From assembly GCA_054601695.1 (NCBI GenBank), contig BAAHQB010000025.1:1205453-1269452 (forward strand): DNA of 64,000 nucleotides, read 5' to 3'. The position numbers and the translations under genes were made by a program. The stretch is from Amorphochlora amoebiformis. Lineage: Eukaryota; Cercozoa; Chlorarachniophyceae. The notes under the pieces are model-generated. The model did not search any database, was not told where the DNA came from, and worked only from the letters and a program-made list of their open reading frames with translations. Below are positions 1 through 37,504 of the stretch, piece after piece; positions within the stretch are counted from its first letter, which is position 1; each line of letters opens with the position of its first letter.

Positions 1-31
1 ATGACGCCAAAAGAACATACTTCTGCTCAGA

Positions 32-138
32 GCTGGTCGAATTTTCGAATTTTCGATTTTTCTTCCTCCTTTCTTACTTTTCTGGGAATGCTGGTCAAAC
101 TTTCGAACTTTCTTCCTCCTTTCTTAATTTTCTGGGGA
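32..138. repeat. Tandem duplication, about 58-bp unit
   Basis: Two adjacent copies (about 32-89 and 90-138) share the frame GCTGGTC...TTTCGAA...CTTCCTCCTTTCTTA..TTTTCTGGG with a few substitutions. The sequence is pyrimidine-rich and could be intronic in the gene whose next exon is at 681. No coding sense was found in it. Confidence 0.7.
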
Positions 139-156
139 TATTATATATTATACATG

Positions 157-209
<53 letters not shown>

Positions 210-293
210 GTATGTAAAGGTACATACCTATAATGTACGTATGTACGCAGATTTTATTTCTCACATTTGTATGTATATGAATAATATATATAA

Positions 294-432
<139 letters not shown>

Positions 433-580
433 GATACATACATATATATACAATATATATTCATATGTGCGCGTGTATACATGTATTGATATTCACGATT
501 ATAACGGTATGATGTATACATATTTAATCATATAGATATTATGTATATATATCGAAGAACATTAATACATCCATGTATAA

Positions 581-673
<93 letters not shown>

Positions 674-680
674 CAAAAAG

Positions 681-4652
<3,972 letters not shown>

Positions 4653-4897
4653 CTGCTCTTTGGATGTCCTTCTCCTGCTCGAAGCAGATTGACGTGAACA
4701 TTACCAGCTTCGGGAGATGAGCTTCGGAGGTAATAGGTGGCCGAAGAGGCAAACCAGCACTGGATTCAGGCCAAGAGCGTTTGGAGAGCTTGGATGACAT
4801 TCCGGAGGGTAACCTGGAGGACCTTCGAGCCGGATTCCAAGATTCTAGAAGAATACCTCTCTTTGTGCGGGAAGGCGGCCCGTATCCGAACCCCCAT
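4653..4897 (-). CDS. Unidentified coding-like segment
   Basis: This is the only GC-balanced block between two (TA)n deserts. On the minus strand the most protein-like reading has an ATG at 4897, an exon to 4814 ([22 protein letters not shown]), a possible short intron, and a second exon 4759-4653 ([27 protein letters not shown]). Both are phase 0 across the joint. Without the intron the frame is interrupted by one TGA. Competing plus-strand readings exist (for example [16 protein letters not shown]), so strand and structure are uncertain and no function is proposed. If real, it is divergent from the oxygenase gene that starts about 320 bp to the right. Confidence 0.3.
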
Positions 4898-5220
4898 GGC
4901 TCCGATCCCTCGTGAACCCTTTCAGGTTTCCTTTTCCCGGATGTCTTCTGGTCATATATTTCACCAAGACATCCCAGAAAGCGTATTATGCGTGACGTTG
5001 CCCAGTGTATCACATGAGTTGAGTGACAGTTCAGTGACACAACGCCGAATCCCATGCACGTGTTCGATCGGAGCTTTTCCTTCTATGAACCGAGAAACAG
5101 GCGACGTCACCAGGTGAGACGTGCATATCCAGGTTTTTTATTGGGTGAAATCATACAAACTACACCAATTTGCCCGTCGCCAGACGGGTTTCTGTGGCTG
5201 AAATCGAATCCCGCAAGCTA

Positions 5221-11277
<6,057 letters not shown>

Positions 11278-11954
11278 ATGACAGATAAAAAAAAAATCAT
11301 CTCATTTCTTCGGCTATAGAATTACTTTTTATTTTAATTTATTTCTATATTTGTAACAATATGCATGTACAGCAAACAGACGGGATGAGAGAAAATAGAA
11401 GAGGAATGATTGAGAGAGAGAGAGAGAGAAACAAATGTTCCGAAATTTTCTGGAATTGATCCTCGCTTATCTCTCGATTATAAGGAATCATATCCGGAAA
11501 ATAAAACCAATTAGCTTAGCTCAAATATTATCCAACCCTAAACCTAACCCTAACCTAACCCTCACCCTAATATAAACAACCCAAATCCTTACCCCAATCC
11601 TGACTTCTGATCTCTCGACTTCATCACAAATTCACCGAGTGAGTCTAGGATGAGAGCTCACTGTGTCCTTCCGGTGTCACGCTTAGCCTACGGTCACGCT
11701 CGGTATTGACTAGATTGAATATTAACTAGGGTGATATTTAACTGAGTTGTAAATTTTGCTTATCGCGATTATGAATGAATTAAATTAATAATAATATTCA
11801 ATTTACAATTTCAAAGTAATAAAACTAGAAAAGCCTTGTACATCATAAAAGTTAACCAATCGGTCCCATTCGAATGATTAAAATAGTATTTAAACTCTGA
11901 TATTATCTAGATTAGATACAATGCATTTCATATACTAGTACCAATGTATCAAGA

Positions 11955-11994
<40 letters not shown>

Positions 11995-12009
11995 AGAATA
12001 ATTATATAC

Positions 12010-12040
<31 letters not shown>

Positions 12041-12736
12041 GTAGATACTATTTTATAATTTCACATACGCAATACACCACAGATTGCAATAACAATAGGC
12101 ATTTTCTTTAACAAGACTGTACAACTACTGTTCATTCCCTAACCATAACCTTAACCTAACCCTGAAAAATAACACACATGTACGGCCGTAATACTACATT
12201 TACGACCGTAATATTACATGTACGTACCGTAACGTAATCCGGCATTCGGATTATGTACATATAACCTTGTGATTGATCTAATGCTATCAAAGCCCTTACA
12301 CCTTCAACCAGCATAACACTGTCCCTTCTCCGTCGCACATGTGTTGACTGCTGTAAACCCCCCCCCCCCCGGACCAGATACCCGACAATAAAACAGTGCC
12401 GAGAAAGGGTCAGGACTCACGTAATGATTCCTCCCGTAACTCCAAAAAAAGGTTCTTTTTTTTTTATTGTAAAAACAGAGAGGGGGGGATGAAACTGAGA
12501 CTACGTAGCTCGCCCGTGAGACACTGGGCAGTGGAGGATGTGAAAATATTGCGAGGAACGGCGAACGCAGTTGAGGGTCAATTTGAGTCGGAGTCAATGC
12601 AGGATATCAAGAATTTGATATGTTATCATAACAACACTTAAATATTTGTGTATATTCATAGAAAATATCTCTATATCTATTTAGATATCTGAAATTATAA
12701 AAACGAGAAAAAGTCGGCGGCCCATAAAGAGAGATT
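11278..12736. other. Intergenic region
   Basis: No gene is supported. It holds AT-rich unique sequence, a GA tract (11412-11430), degenerate CCCTAA clusters at about 11531-11575 and 12138-12165, (TA)n near 11960-12035, a C-run at 12359-12370 and a mixed-composition block at 12380-12640 with short open frames on both strands that show no consistent splicing or conserved motif. Confidence 0.6.
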
Positions 12737-17406
<4,670 letters not shown>

Positions 17407-17428
<22 letters not shown>

Positions 17429-17492
17429 AACCTTACTACACGTGCCTCAAATGAACTGAAACCTTACTACACGTGCCTCAAATGAACGTGAA
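17407..17492 (+). repeat. 31-bp tandem duplication across the stop codon
   Basis: The end of the last exon, including the TGA at 17426, lies in a 31-bp unit (ACACGTGCCTCAAATGAACT plus GAAACCTTACT) present 2.7 times. Only the first copy is read; the others become 3' untranslated sequence. Confidence 0.9.
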
Positions 17493-18232
17493 AGTTTAGT
17501 ATACGGTATCAAGATAGAATAATTGTTCTCATACGTTCTAGATGTTAGATCTCAGGAGATCTATGATCCATGCACCTGCAGTGGCAAGAGTTGAAATTAT
17601 ACCTAAATTGCGCTTTTACACATAAACTAGCAAGCCTAATGGTTAGTTGCATACATCCATGCGTACGTAGATGTGTGGGCAATGCATCTAGTGCAGAAAC
17701 ATAGGCCTCATGTCTTGATATTGTAACACTGGTATTGGCTAGATCTCGACAGAAAGTATCTGTATGTTGTTTATGCAGACTAGGCTCTAGATTTAGAGAT
17801 TCGATAGATAATCTAGATAATGCTGATGTGTACGTAACATATAATTATTATCTAGATTATATATCATATACTGGTATATTTATACATACACACATATTTA
17901 CATATGTGTATGTGTATCTAGTATATGTATATATATATATATATAACAGTGTATTGTCATAGTATACAAGACAGTCGATCATAGGCTAGATCTGGCTTGA
18001 ATTGGTTTTCTTTATATGTATACATATGTCCAACAACTTGACTTACAACCCATGCCCAACATTAACTAGATTAACTTCCGTAGACCGAACACTAGTGCTA
18101 GACCGTGGCTACACTAGCAATAATACGAAAACATATGTATGGTCATGAGCTCACAGCGAAACAGTTAGACTCGAGTTGCAGTTGCCACGGGTCTAACTGT
18201 GATATATAATTGAAGACTAGACAGTTCCAGAT
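17429..18232. other. Intergenic spacer between convergent genes
   Basis: AT-rich unique sequence between the ends of the unidentified gene (+) and the PDZ gene (-). It is rich in CTAG/CTAGA motifs. No coding sense was seen. Confidence 0.6.
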
Positions 18233-18560
18233 TTAGGGAGCTCGCTCGAGAACCAGCACAACGCGTCCGTCCAGCTCAGAATTCGAACGAATCTCCGCCA
18301 TCGCCTGATTCATTGCGATACAACATTATACTCGAATATTATCTATGTCCATATATCTGCATATCCAAAATTGTTGATATGATTAAAGATTCGACCTTGG
18401 GAAACGTGGCCCTGTCGGTTTGGAAAAGGGCCTTTTGCTTGCCCGAGTCACCCACACCACCGACCCAGTATGTGAAGTCAGCTCTCTGCATATATATGTG
18501 AACATATATATAATATATATATATATATATAATATGTATATATACATACATATATATATA

Positions 18561-18607
<47 letters not shown>

Positions 18608-18678
18608 GTATAATGCCTTTTTCTGCACGACGCATGAGGTAGCCCTAAGCTTGTCGCCGATCTGCACTCCTTTGCGAG

Positions 18679-18724
<46 letters not shown>

Positions 18725-18791
18725 TATATTGTTATATATATTTATTTACGTAATAATATATATACATATATATATGTATATAAATATATAT

Positions 18792-18837
<46 letters not shown>

Positions 18838-18858
18838 CATATTTGTAACTAATGCGAG

Positions 18859-18897
<39 letters not shown>

Positions 18898-19535
18898 ATA
18901 TATATATTGTTGGCACAACGCCAGGAATCGTGTAGAATAGCCCGAGATCCATGGAGACCCACTGGAGATCGCTGGAGATCGTGTTTTAGTGAATCCCCAG
19001 AAGTGCCCGGTAGTACCGGTTAATGTCAGTTAGTAGCAACACGTGTACGCCGCAACTCTTGTGCTTCGCAAGTGGATACCCCCACGACTAAGTTATCTCT
19101 TTCCAAATGGTGCAATGAAGTACATCAGGGTGGCTTGCAGTCTTCCGCTGCCCCCAAGGCATTGATACGTCAACAATATATATTTATTTATATAATTATA
19201 TGTATATATATATATATATAATACATATTTGTAACTACAAACATTTCTATACAATATACATAAAACATATCGCCTTGCGAGCTAAGTGTAACATATTTGT
19301 AAAACACACCTATTTCTATGACATAAAATATATCGATCTGCACTCGCTTGCGAGCTAGGCATAATGCATTTGTAACTACTAAGAATATTTCTATGTTACT
19401 TAAATAAAATAAATATACACACACACGTATATATATATATATAAATATACAGATATAATATATATATATATATATATATATTTCTATATATATATTTATA
19501 TATTATATGTATGTCTATGTATTACAAATGTGCAC

Positions 19536-19611
<76 letters not shown>

Positions 19612-19799
19612 AAAATTTAATAAATTGAATTCTCCAAATAATACACGTGTGCACAAGTATGATTAGAAACACATTTGGTTTTAGAATATGGTTAGTAACA
19701 CACATTTGATAAAACATACATATACCTGCGGCTCCACTCTCAGAAATCTCAGCAACCTGTAGTCAATTCAAACAGATATATATATATATATATGTTATA

Positions 19800-19844
<45 letters not shown>

Positions 19845-20021
19845 GTCAGCGCGCGTCAATACGTCTAAATAAATACATGTATATGGATAGATAGATATGT
19901 ACCAAACATGGTATATAGAGATTTTCCATGCAGATGCGTTTCTGAGCTAACCTCTAGTGTATACTTCATGTCTGTATGTCTCTCGTTTGTATTATATAGA
20001 AATATGTATATAGAAATATAT

Positions 20022-20058
<37 letters not shown>

Positions 20059-20062
20059 GTAT

Positions 20063-20093
<31 letters not shown>

Positions 20094-20117
20094 ATATATA
20101 ATATATATATTACATAT

Positions 20118-20189
<72 letters not shown>

Positions 20190-20234
20190 TGTATAATGCA
20201 TATATATATATATAAATATATTTAATGCATATAC

Positions 20235-20328
<94 letters not shown>

Positions 20329-21371
20329 TATGTGTGTTTTCATACACACAAATGTGTGTAAATGACCGTAATCACCCCCGAGCCATCGTCCTCAAAGATA
20401 ATACCTAAAATCAACCATGTTATTAACAAGCTTCTTATTACACCTCGACCCGACTACGTCATTCATCTGCCTGTTATGCTTACGCTCATGCTTAAAACTA
20501 TCGAACAAAAACGCACAAATAACTCAAGTGGCATATTTCCAGCCTGAAGTACGCTAACCCAAACAGCGAAAGAGTCTGATAGGATGCTGACGTGTGCATC
20601 CAAGTTTGGAGCATTGAGAGTCGGATTAGAGGCTAATATCATCGTTAGAACGATGTGAGAGCAAGAAACCTCAGAGCATCCGGAACCACGACTTCTCTGC
20701 TTTTACCCTTTCCCCCTCCTATTTAAACGAACTTCGCCCCTAACCCCCGCCTTTGATCTTGGGTCTTTATATCCTTTATCTCCCATGAGCATCAGGTAGA
20801 ATCAAAAACGGCAATTCATTTCATCCACGTAACCTTCGAAATTACACCGATCCATTCGAAAATACCTACTCATCCCCCACCCCCTCTGTCTCTCTCGATG
20901 TCCATTCTTCACTCTTAACCTCAAACACATAAATCCTTTCAATACCAACGGAAATCGGAAGGCCTTACCTAACGGCATATCCAGATCAAAGGTTTCAATG
21001 GTGTTTCCAGGGTTGGACAACTCGAATACAGCGGGGATCAGCGCCCTGCCGTCCCCAATGTCAAGAGCCACCTCGACCGTCTCGGCCTCCGTCGTGTCGA
21101 CCGGGCAGCCCTCTCCGGTGTCAACATCGCACAGGGCGTCGAGAAAGCTGAGAGTCTCGTCGGCTTTGGACGAGGGAGACGAGAAAGAGTGCACCCGGCG
21201 GCGTACGGCGGTGGTTGGGCGCGAAAAAGGAGAGAGTCGAGCAACGTGAGCTTGAGCGGGAGCGAGGGGTCGAAGGCGGCGAAGGACGCACGGAGAGGGA
21301 CCGGAGACCGCAGCGAGGGGTGCTGTGAGGAGAAGAAGCAGGCACGGCTTCATTTGGACTCGGCGTGACAT
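18233..21371 (-). CDS. Plastid-targeted PDZ-domain-like protein
   Basis: Six minus-strand exons give about 231 residues: 21371-20969, 20404-20367, 19756-19726, 18678-18617, 18485-18396, 18304-18233 (TAA). ATG 21353 is an alternative start that begins directly with the leader [18 protein letters not shown], a signal peptide followed by an Arg/Ser/Pro-rich stretch, as in bipartite plastid presequences. The mature part reads like plastid PDZ proteins (MET1/ZKT-type loops): [13 protein letters not shown], then [10 protein letters not shown], then [16 protein letters not shown], then [13 protein letters not shown], ending [12 protein letters not shown] domains bind peptide ends; plastid examples act in photosystem assembly, but no specific role can be read here. 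Exon 4 has no GT donor at its obvious end: either a GC donor after AAG (18615-18616) or an earlier GT within TGCGTCGTG is used. All these options keep phase 0. Confidence 0.8.
18656..19356 (-). repeat. Copies of an intron 3' end/exon start in the PDZ gene
   Basis: The start of exon 4 with its acceptor (plus strand CGATCTGCACTCCTTTGCG, then AGCT) recurs upstream at 19334-19356 nearly intact, and as shorter pieces at about 18852 and 19273. The copies are separated by (TA)n and by the LTR-like insert. Confidence 0.8.
18908..19175. mobile_element. Solo-LTR-like insertion
   Basis: A 268-bp GC-richer block starts TGTTGGCACAACG and ends ACGTCAACA, giving TGTTG/CAACA termini of LTR type. It is set in (TA)n, so a target duplication cannot be told from the repeat. 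It lies within an intron of the PDZ gene and holds no coding sequence. A homologous LTR elsewhere in the genome would be needed to confirm it. Confidence 0.55.
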
Positions 21372-21563
21372 ATGCCCAACAGCCCTCGTGATACTACCAT
21401 GACAGTACAGTGATACATTATATTATCACGGTACCGAAGAAATTAATTCTTTTAGCCACCGAATGCTGATCGGGACCCAAGAATCTTTGACCAGTGGCCC
21501 CCTCTTGGCATCTCGCGGTTAACCACGGCCTAGATGAAGACTTCTAGCTGTCAATCTGGGTCG
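21372..21563. promoter_or_regulatory. Divergent promoter, PDZ gene / transporter
   Basis: Only 192 bp separate the ATG of the PDZ gene (-) and the ATG of the transporter gene (+). It is one of the few non-repetitive spacers and must contain both start regions. It includes a TTATATTATCACGG segment and no clear TATA box position. Confidence 0.6.
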
Positions 21564-31976
<10,413 letters not shown>

Positions 31977-32141
31977 TATCACTAGATGTATAATATGGAT
32001 ATATATATATATATATATATATATGCATAATATATATATATATATATATAGATATATATATATATTATATAAGGACGAGAACTAGAGGTCAGATGGTATG
32101 TACTCATATGTGTATATCCATTTATACATACATGCATACAG

Positions 32142-32175
<34 letters not shown>

Positions 32176-32755
32176 ATATATAATATATATATATTTATAT
32201 ATATATGCTTGTGTGTGCATGTGTACAGTGTTTTGTAGAGCATATCAGATTTTGTTGTCAGGGTAGGTTTAAGCTAAGGGTTAGGGTTTGGGTTTGGGGG
32301 AGGTAGAGGTTGTGTGTCAAGTCTGGGGATTTCGACGTTTGGGCCATCTATGTGCGTGTACGCACATGAGATAGAATGTTGTTTGAATATCGTGGAACAG
32401 AATAGGACTTGATATCACCTGACCGCTTGTTCTGTGAAAACCAGTAATGGACACAAGAAATCCAACAGCGGTGTCCATGGCAACGGCGCGAGCGGTTATG
32501 CGTACGCAGCTGTACTTCGAAAAGCAAACTAGCCTGAGCGCGATTAACCCTCTAGACCCTAGCCTCTGGAGGCTGTAGGCGCTAGTCGAGCGAGAAAGTA
32601 AGTGACAAGTAAGTTTCATGTGCGAGCGGGTTTCAGTGGTTGAAGCGATCAAATACTATTGGTGATTAGCTCAATATTCATGTTCAAATTTTAATTCGTG
32701 TATCCAAGACTATAACCGTTGAGAAGGCTGTATACTAGATATATATGTATGTATT

Positions 32756-32798
<43 letters not shown>

Positions 32799-32868
32799 AT
32801 TTATTTATATATTTATCTATATATATACCTATGTATATATATACGTGCATATATACATACATGTATAC

Positions 32869-32927
<59 letters not shown>

Positions 32928-33059
32928 TATATATATATATATATTATATATATATCTATTAATATATATATATCTAGTATATATATACATATATATATAT
33001 ATATAATATATATATATTTATTTTATATATACATAGATATATATCATGACTACATGTAG
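31977..33059. other. Spacer between transporter gene and transposon
   Basis: It contains a diverged copy of the last transporter exon end (AAGGACGAGA...CAGATGGTATG, about 32068-32104), (TA)n, a short TTAGGG-like stretch near 32276 and a mixed-composition block at 32300-32700. The latter has a 43-codon plus-strand frame from ATG 32444 and a 111-codon minus-strand frame, neither recognisable nor clearly better than the other. Confidence 0.5.
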
Positions 33060-33540
33060 AGACCTTGTTAAGTAGCGATGTTCGCCGATTCTGATTGATC
33101 GATTTAAGTTAGTAGTATAATCGTAAATTAACTCTGTCAGAATCGATGCCTGAATGATAAAATTCGCCTTAAATTATTAAATAATTTAATATACATGTAT
33201 GTATAATAATTTATTACATGTACTAGATGTAATATAATATTAAAATTCAGTACTCACCGTTTGGGTAAATGTACTATAAATTTTATATAATAAATATTAA
33301 TTAAAAATTATATAATTTAATATTAAATTAAATTACTAAAGTTTATTATAAATTATTCACGTATATAGTCTAGATAGTACTAGTAAAATTACCGACGGTA
33401 TAAATTTATCTAGATTTTTAATAATATGATTCATCATATCTCCATACATGTAATAATACTATAATAAATTGTATGTCGATATCATGATATTTAATATTAT
33501 CAGACTGTATAATATATATATATATATATACATGTATATG

Positions 33541-33598
<58 letters not shown>

Positions 33599-33848
33599 AG
33601 CCCGCACATATCGGTCACGAGTGAATTTTTTTTTAGGGGAGGGTCATCTGACCACTTAAATGTCTTCAATACGCATCAGAATAGATAAAAATAGAAAAAA
33701 AAAAAAATCAGCCGAGCCGTTTTTTAGAAAACGGTTGAAATCATCAAATTTTCAAGTCATAATCATTGAAATTTTTTTTTCAAAATTTGCAATCCTGGAG
33801 CACTATATGTACTAGTTCGCAGGTGATCTCTAGGTATCAGCGATGTTC

Positions 33849-34499
33849 CTAGTGCTTCCTACGCCTCTTAGAAGCACGACTTTTAGTAGTTTTTGCTCTT
33901 TGTTGCCGCATTTCAGCTGTAGTTGAAGTCACCTTTCTCAACCTCTGACGTGGACGTTGCGCCACATTTCCGCCGAGATTCTGGTAAGAGAGCATCGTTA
34001 ATGCTTCATCTGAGGAGAGGTATTCTTTTAAATCGTCAGTCAGCTTCCCAGACTCCATGATGGCCTCCAACTCGGGCATCCATACGTGCTCACATATTGA
34101 CTTGTGTGTCGCAGATTCACGTGCGTGTCCACAGACGTTGCAGACCTTCTGATCGGGGAGAATGTGATTGGCGTCTGTGTTGCACGTCCTGAGAAGTTTA
34201 TATGTGAGCAAGTCGTGTGTGAAAGCCTTCCTTTTGGTGATATGCTCGTGCAAAAAGACCAGGAACATTCGGCTCTCTGTGTGGTCCCCCACGTCTGGGC
34301 TGTCATGGGCGACGACTTTGTTGTGTGATGACATTGAGTGCTCGATGTCCTTCATAATCTTGTTCACATGTTCCGAATTTTGAGCGTTTAGGGCGGTGGT
34401 ATCTGCTGGAATTCCTAAGTCTTGGCACCTGCAATATGTATATGTATATATGTACGTGTATGCATATATGTTTATATATATATACACACACACATATAT

Positions 34500-34540
<41 letters not shown>

Positions 34541-34643
34541 CATACACACAAATACATATATATATATATATATTATATATATATATATATATATGTATAT
34601 GTGTATATGTATATATCACGGTACACATACATACATATGTATA

Positions 34644-34684
<41 letters not shown>

Positions 34685-34864
34685 CCCACCGTGATTGGTA
34701 CAGCTTTAGCTGGACAGGTAGCTCAATTAGCATAGCATACACATAGGGCTGCACTCGATTCTTGCCGAAAATTGCCAAAACAAGATTCATGCACCGTCTT
34801 CCCATCCTGGCAATCGCTGTAACATCTGCGTACATATATAATATACAAACATACATAACATATG

Positions 34865-34919
<55 letters not shown>

Positions 34920-34953
34920 AGTGTGTATATTTTTTTGTATCATGTATATAAAT

Positions 34954-34996
<43 letters not shown>

Positions 34997-35612
34997 CATA
35001 TGTAACATATAATATACATATTTATACCTGTGGACTTCCAGTCACCCGGATACCTAGTCTTCGTAGACCGTGAGCTGGATGGTGTGCTATTTGGCGTGCT
35101 GGCTTTCCGATCGACGTCCTCTATCTTCGCCCGGAGCGCTAATGCCTCCTTTTTCCAGTCCTCACATAATGACCGCAGCTTGGACACTTCATGAGCCATT
35201 TTCTTACTGTTGGAGAACCTGCGACTCATGTTTGCAAGCCGAAGATTGTTTCCTTCTCTTGTAACCGAGTTGGGGGCTTTCGCACGCGATTACCACCCTC
35301 AATAAATGTTCCACACGGCATCCTTGCTTCGCGTGCAAGTTTCTCATACTGTAAGACCAGTGCCGGATCAGGAACACTATCCCTTACCTGCAAAATCCTG
35401 TTAACGCCAAATTTGACACATTGGAAAAAATCTACCATTTTTCTGGTCTTGGACAATATCACATCTTCCCGTTCATGGTATCTCATCCTCCGATTATACC
35501 GCTTCCATTTGGCAAGAGAGGGAGGCTGGAGACAATCGGTGTGGGCAGTTTTCCGGGCCTTTCTGCGCCGCTGGGCCCTTGTGGCTAACGATGCTTTCCG
35601 TCGGCCTGGCAT
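33849..35612 (-). CDS. Nested-element gene A, unidentified basic protein
   Basis: A minus-strand gene from ATG 35612. Exon 1 runs 35612-35028 but changes frame near 35290: before it [20 protein letters not shown] and [19 protein letters not shown], after it [18 protein letters not shown] and [16 protein letters not shown]. Exon 2 is 34825-34690 and exon 3 is 34428-33849; their phases agree if the donor is the GT of GTGGGT. The last exon has a possible zinc-binding cluster ([19 protein letters not shown]) and a Lys/Arg-rich C-terminus (SKRRRKH), suggesting a nuclear DNA- or RNA-binding protein. No DDE or other transposase signature was recognised. The frame change is either a decay mutation or an unrecognised feature; a very short intron seems unlikely. 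Introns are (TA)n. Confidence 0.6.
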
Positions 35613-35710
35613 GCGAATTATTAAGTAAAAATTCAAACAAGTCGGCAGCCGTATTACGGTATTTCCACCTTAGAATTATTTTTCTTGTCTCTCCTGACAA
35701 ATATTTTCAT

Positions 35711-36511
35711 GGCTTCCACCCCGCCTCACGGGATGCGACAAAATCGCGAAGACCGAAGCGGAAAGCAGCTTGCTTGAGAAATTATACAGTTGACGAGCTT
35801 CCATATGATTTCATCGAAGAGTCTGGCGACGAACAGAACGAAAATCCCTACTTCCCCGGCTTAGGGAGAGAAAACAAGGAAAATCAAATTTCGAGTCCCC
35901 CTATTTCTGTGCGCCCAGATCAATCACCAGCGGATGCAAAGAATCAAATAGAAAGGTATCAACATGTACATAATCGTGAGTAAGTATTGTTGTTAGATGT
36001 GTTTAAATATTCGAGAACTAACTTGTCACGTATGCATTTTAGCGAAAAGGATTTCATGGCACGCCACACCTCTGAAATCAAGGAAGCAAACAAAATGATT
36101 GCTAACAGCGTGTTGTCCATCTTTGATCGGCTCGGTAGGAGCGTTCATGGAGCCTTGAAGAACTTCAATGACCCCACAAAGGCGGACCAAACCCCGAACC
36201 TGTTTGTACCTCTTCCGCTGTATAACTCCGTTATACGCACTATTCTGGGTGAACTGGCTGGTCGTCAGATACGCCTTGATGATTATGACGTATACCAGAT
36301 ACACTCAAGAGCAAACATAGAGAGGGTGGTGCGTGGAGAGTACCTACAAGCCACTTGGGGCAGCGTCATCACAACCGTCCGAACCAGCCCGGAATATCCC
36401 TTCAATATTCGCTACTCCAAGTCCTCTGAGAACATGAAATGCATCTTCGTTGCTAGTGCTAAGACTCCTGATGGGACGCTAGTCCTCAGCTATAACCAAA
36501 AGCTCGTGTAA
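35711..36511 (+). CDS. Nested-element gene B, unidentified
   Basis: This gene is divergent from gene A. Coding-like sequence runs from about 35711 (KSRRPKRKAACLRNYTVDEL, DFIEESGDEQNENPYFPGL) to a good donor GTGAGT at 35969, then from an acceptor TTTTAG near 36043 to TAA at 36511 (MARHTSEIKEANKM, NLFVPLPLYNSVIRTILGEL, VYQIHSRANIERVVRGEY, CIFVASAKTPDGTLVLS). The strong splice pair puts the two parts out of frame by one base, so this copy is probably damaged or the join differs. No start ATG in frame was found, so the 5' end is uncertain. No family was recognised. Confidence 0.5.
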
Positions 36512-36937
36512 GGCTGGTACAAGGTACGTATATTATGGTCTTTTTTTGATGTAATTATGATATTTTAAAATTTTTGTAATGCGAGTACAGAACTTACTTT
36601 TGGAGTACTAAAAAAATTGTTCAATTACAAAGGGTGTATACTACAGAAGAACCCCCAGATCTCGTCCAAAGGCCGCACAGCCGTGGTAGCTCGAGGAACG
36701 CGTGACAGAACTTTCTACATGAAGCCTCAAAAGAAAATTGCAAAATCGTAAAAATTTTCACAATTATCAAGGGCTGAATGGGTCAATTTTTGAAAATAGT
36801 GCATCAAACTTTCAGATAGTCTTTAGTGAATGTATCTTATCAAAATATCAACTTAGCAGCATTTGCACGTCATTATTCACCTAGCTAGAGTGCTTAGAGT
36901 CATGAAATTGTCGCTCGTGACCCATATCTGCGGGCGG

Positions 36938-37028
36938 TATATATATACTAGATATATATATATATATATATTCTAGATATTTATAATATATATTTAATAT
37001 TATCATATTAAATATAATAATATATATA

Positions 37029-37065
<37 letters not shown>

Positions 37066-37075
37066 TTTTATAATA

Positions 37076-37144
<69 letters not shown>

Positions 37145-37269
37145 TAGTATATGATGTACACAGTATTGTATTTGTTTAATATAATTTATTATACAACCTA
37201 AATAATATTATAACATATTTAATTATATACATATGTACATATTATATATATATATATATATAACATACA

Positions 37270-37304
<35 letters not shown>

Positions 37305-37334
37305 TTAATATATATATATATATCTATATATATA

Positions 37335-37381
<47 letters not shown>

Positions 37382-37504
37382 GTATATACATTATGCATTT
37401 ATATGTATATATTGAAGTTAATGTAAAAGAAATATTTTAATATAGGTAAACATTAGCACCTTTGAACACATGTACACCCGCAAACTTAACACAATTTATG
37501 TTTA
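36938..37504. other. AT-rich interior of transposon 1
   Basis: (TA)n, (TAATA)n and ATT repeats between the nested element and the accessory gene. No coding sense. Confidence 0.7.

Larger units (their letters stand above)
33598..36937. mobile_element. Nested TIR element of unknown type
   Basis: The ends form an imperfect inverted repeat: left CAGCCCGCACATATCGGTCA (33598 on) and right, reverse complemented, CCGCCCGCAGATATGGGTCA, matching at 21 of 24 positions. The flanks are (TA)n on both sides, so a target duplication is not readable. The 3.3-kb interior is not TA-rich and holds two divergent genes (33849-35612 minus, about 35711-36511 plus) with no recognised transposase motif. It sits inside the larger Harbinger-like element, so it inserted later. 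Confidence 0.7.

Noticed and set aside
4737-5117. A 126-codon plus-strand frame ahead of the oxygenase gene
   Set aside because: It lacks an ATG that fits and runs antisense to the slightly better minus-strand reading. No splice join into the oxygenase frame was found.
20802-20968. Continuation of the PDZ gene's first open frame beyond 20969
   Set aside because: A good donor (TTAG/GTAAGG) ends the exon, and the next four exons continue the domain in phase, so the read-through frame is intronic.
32317-32652. 111-codon minus-strand frame and an overlapping 43-codon plus-strand frame
   Set aside because: The block is GC-balanced, but neither strand shows a recognisable motif, splice partner or repeat with the nearby transposons. 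It is left as unassigned.
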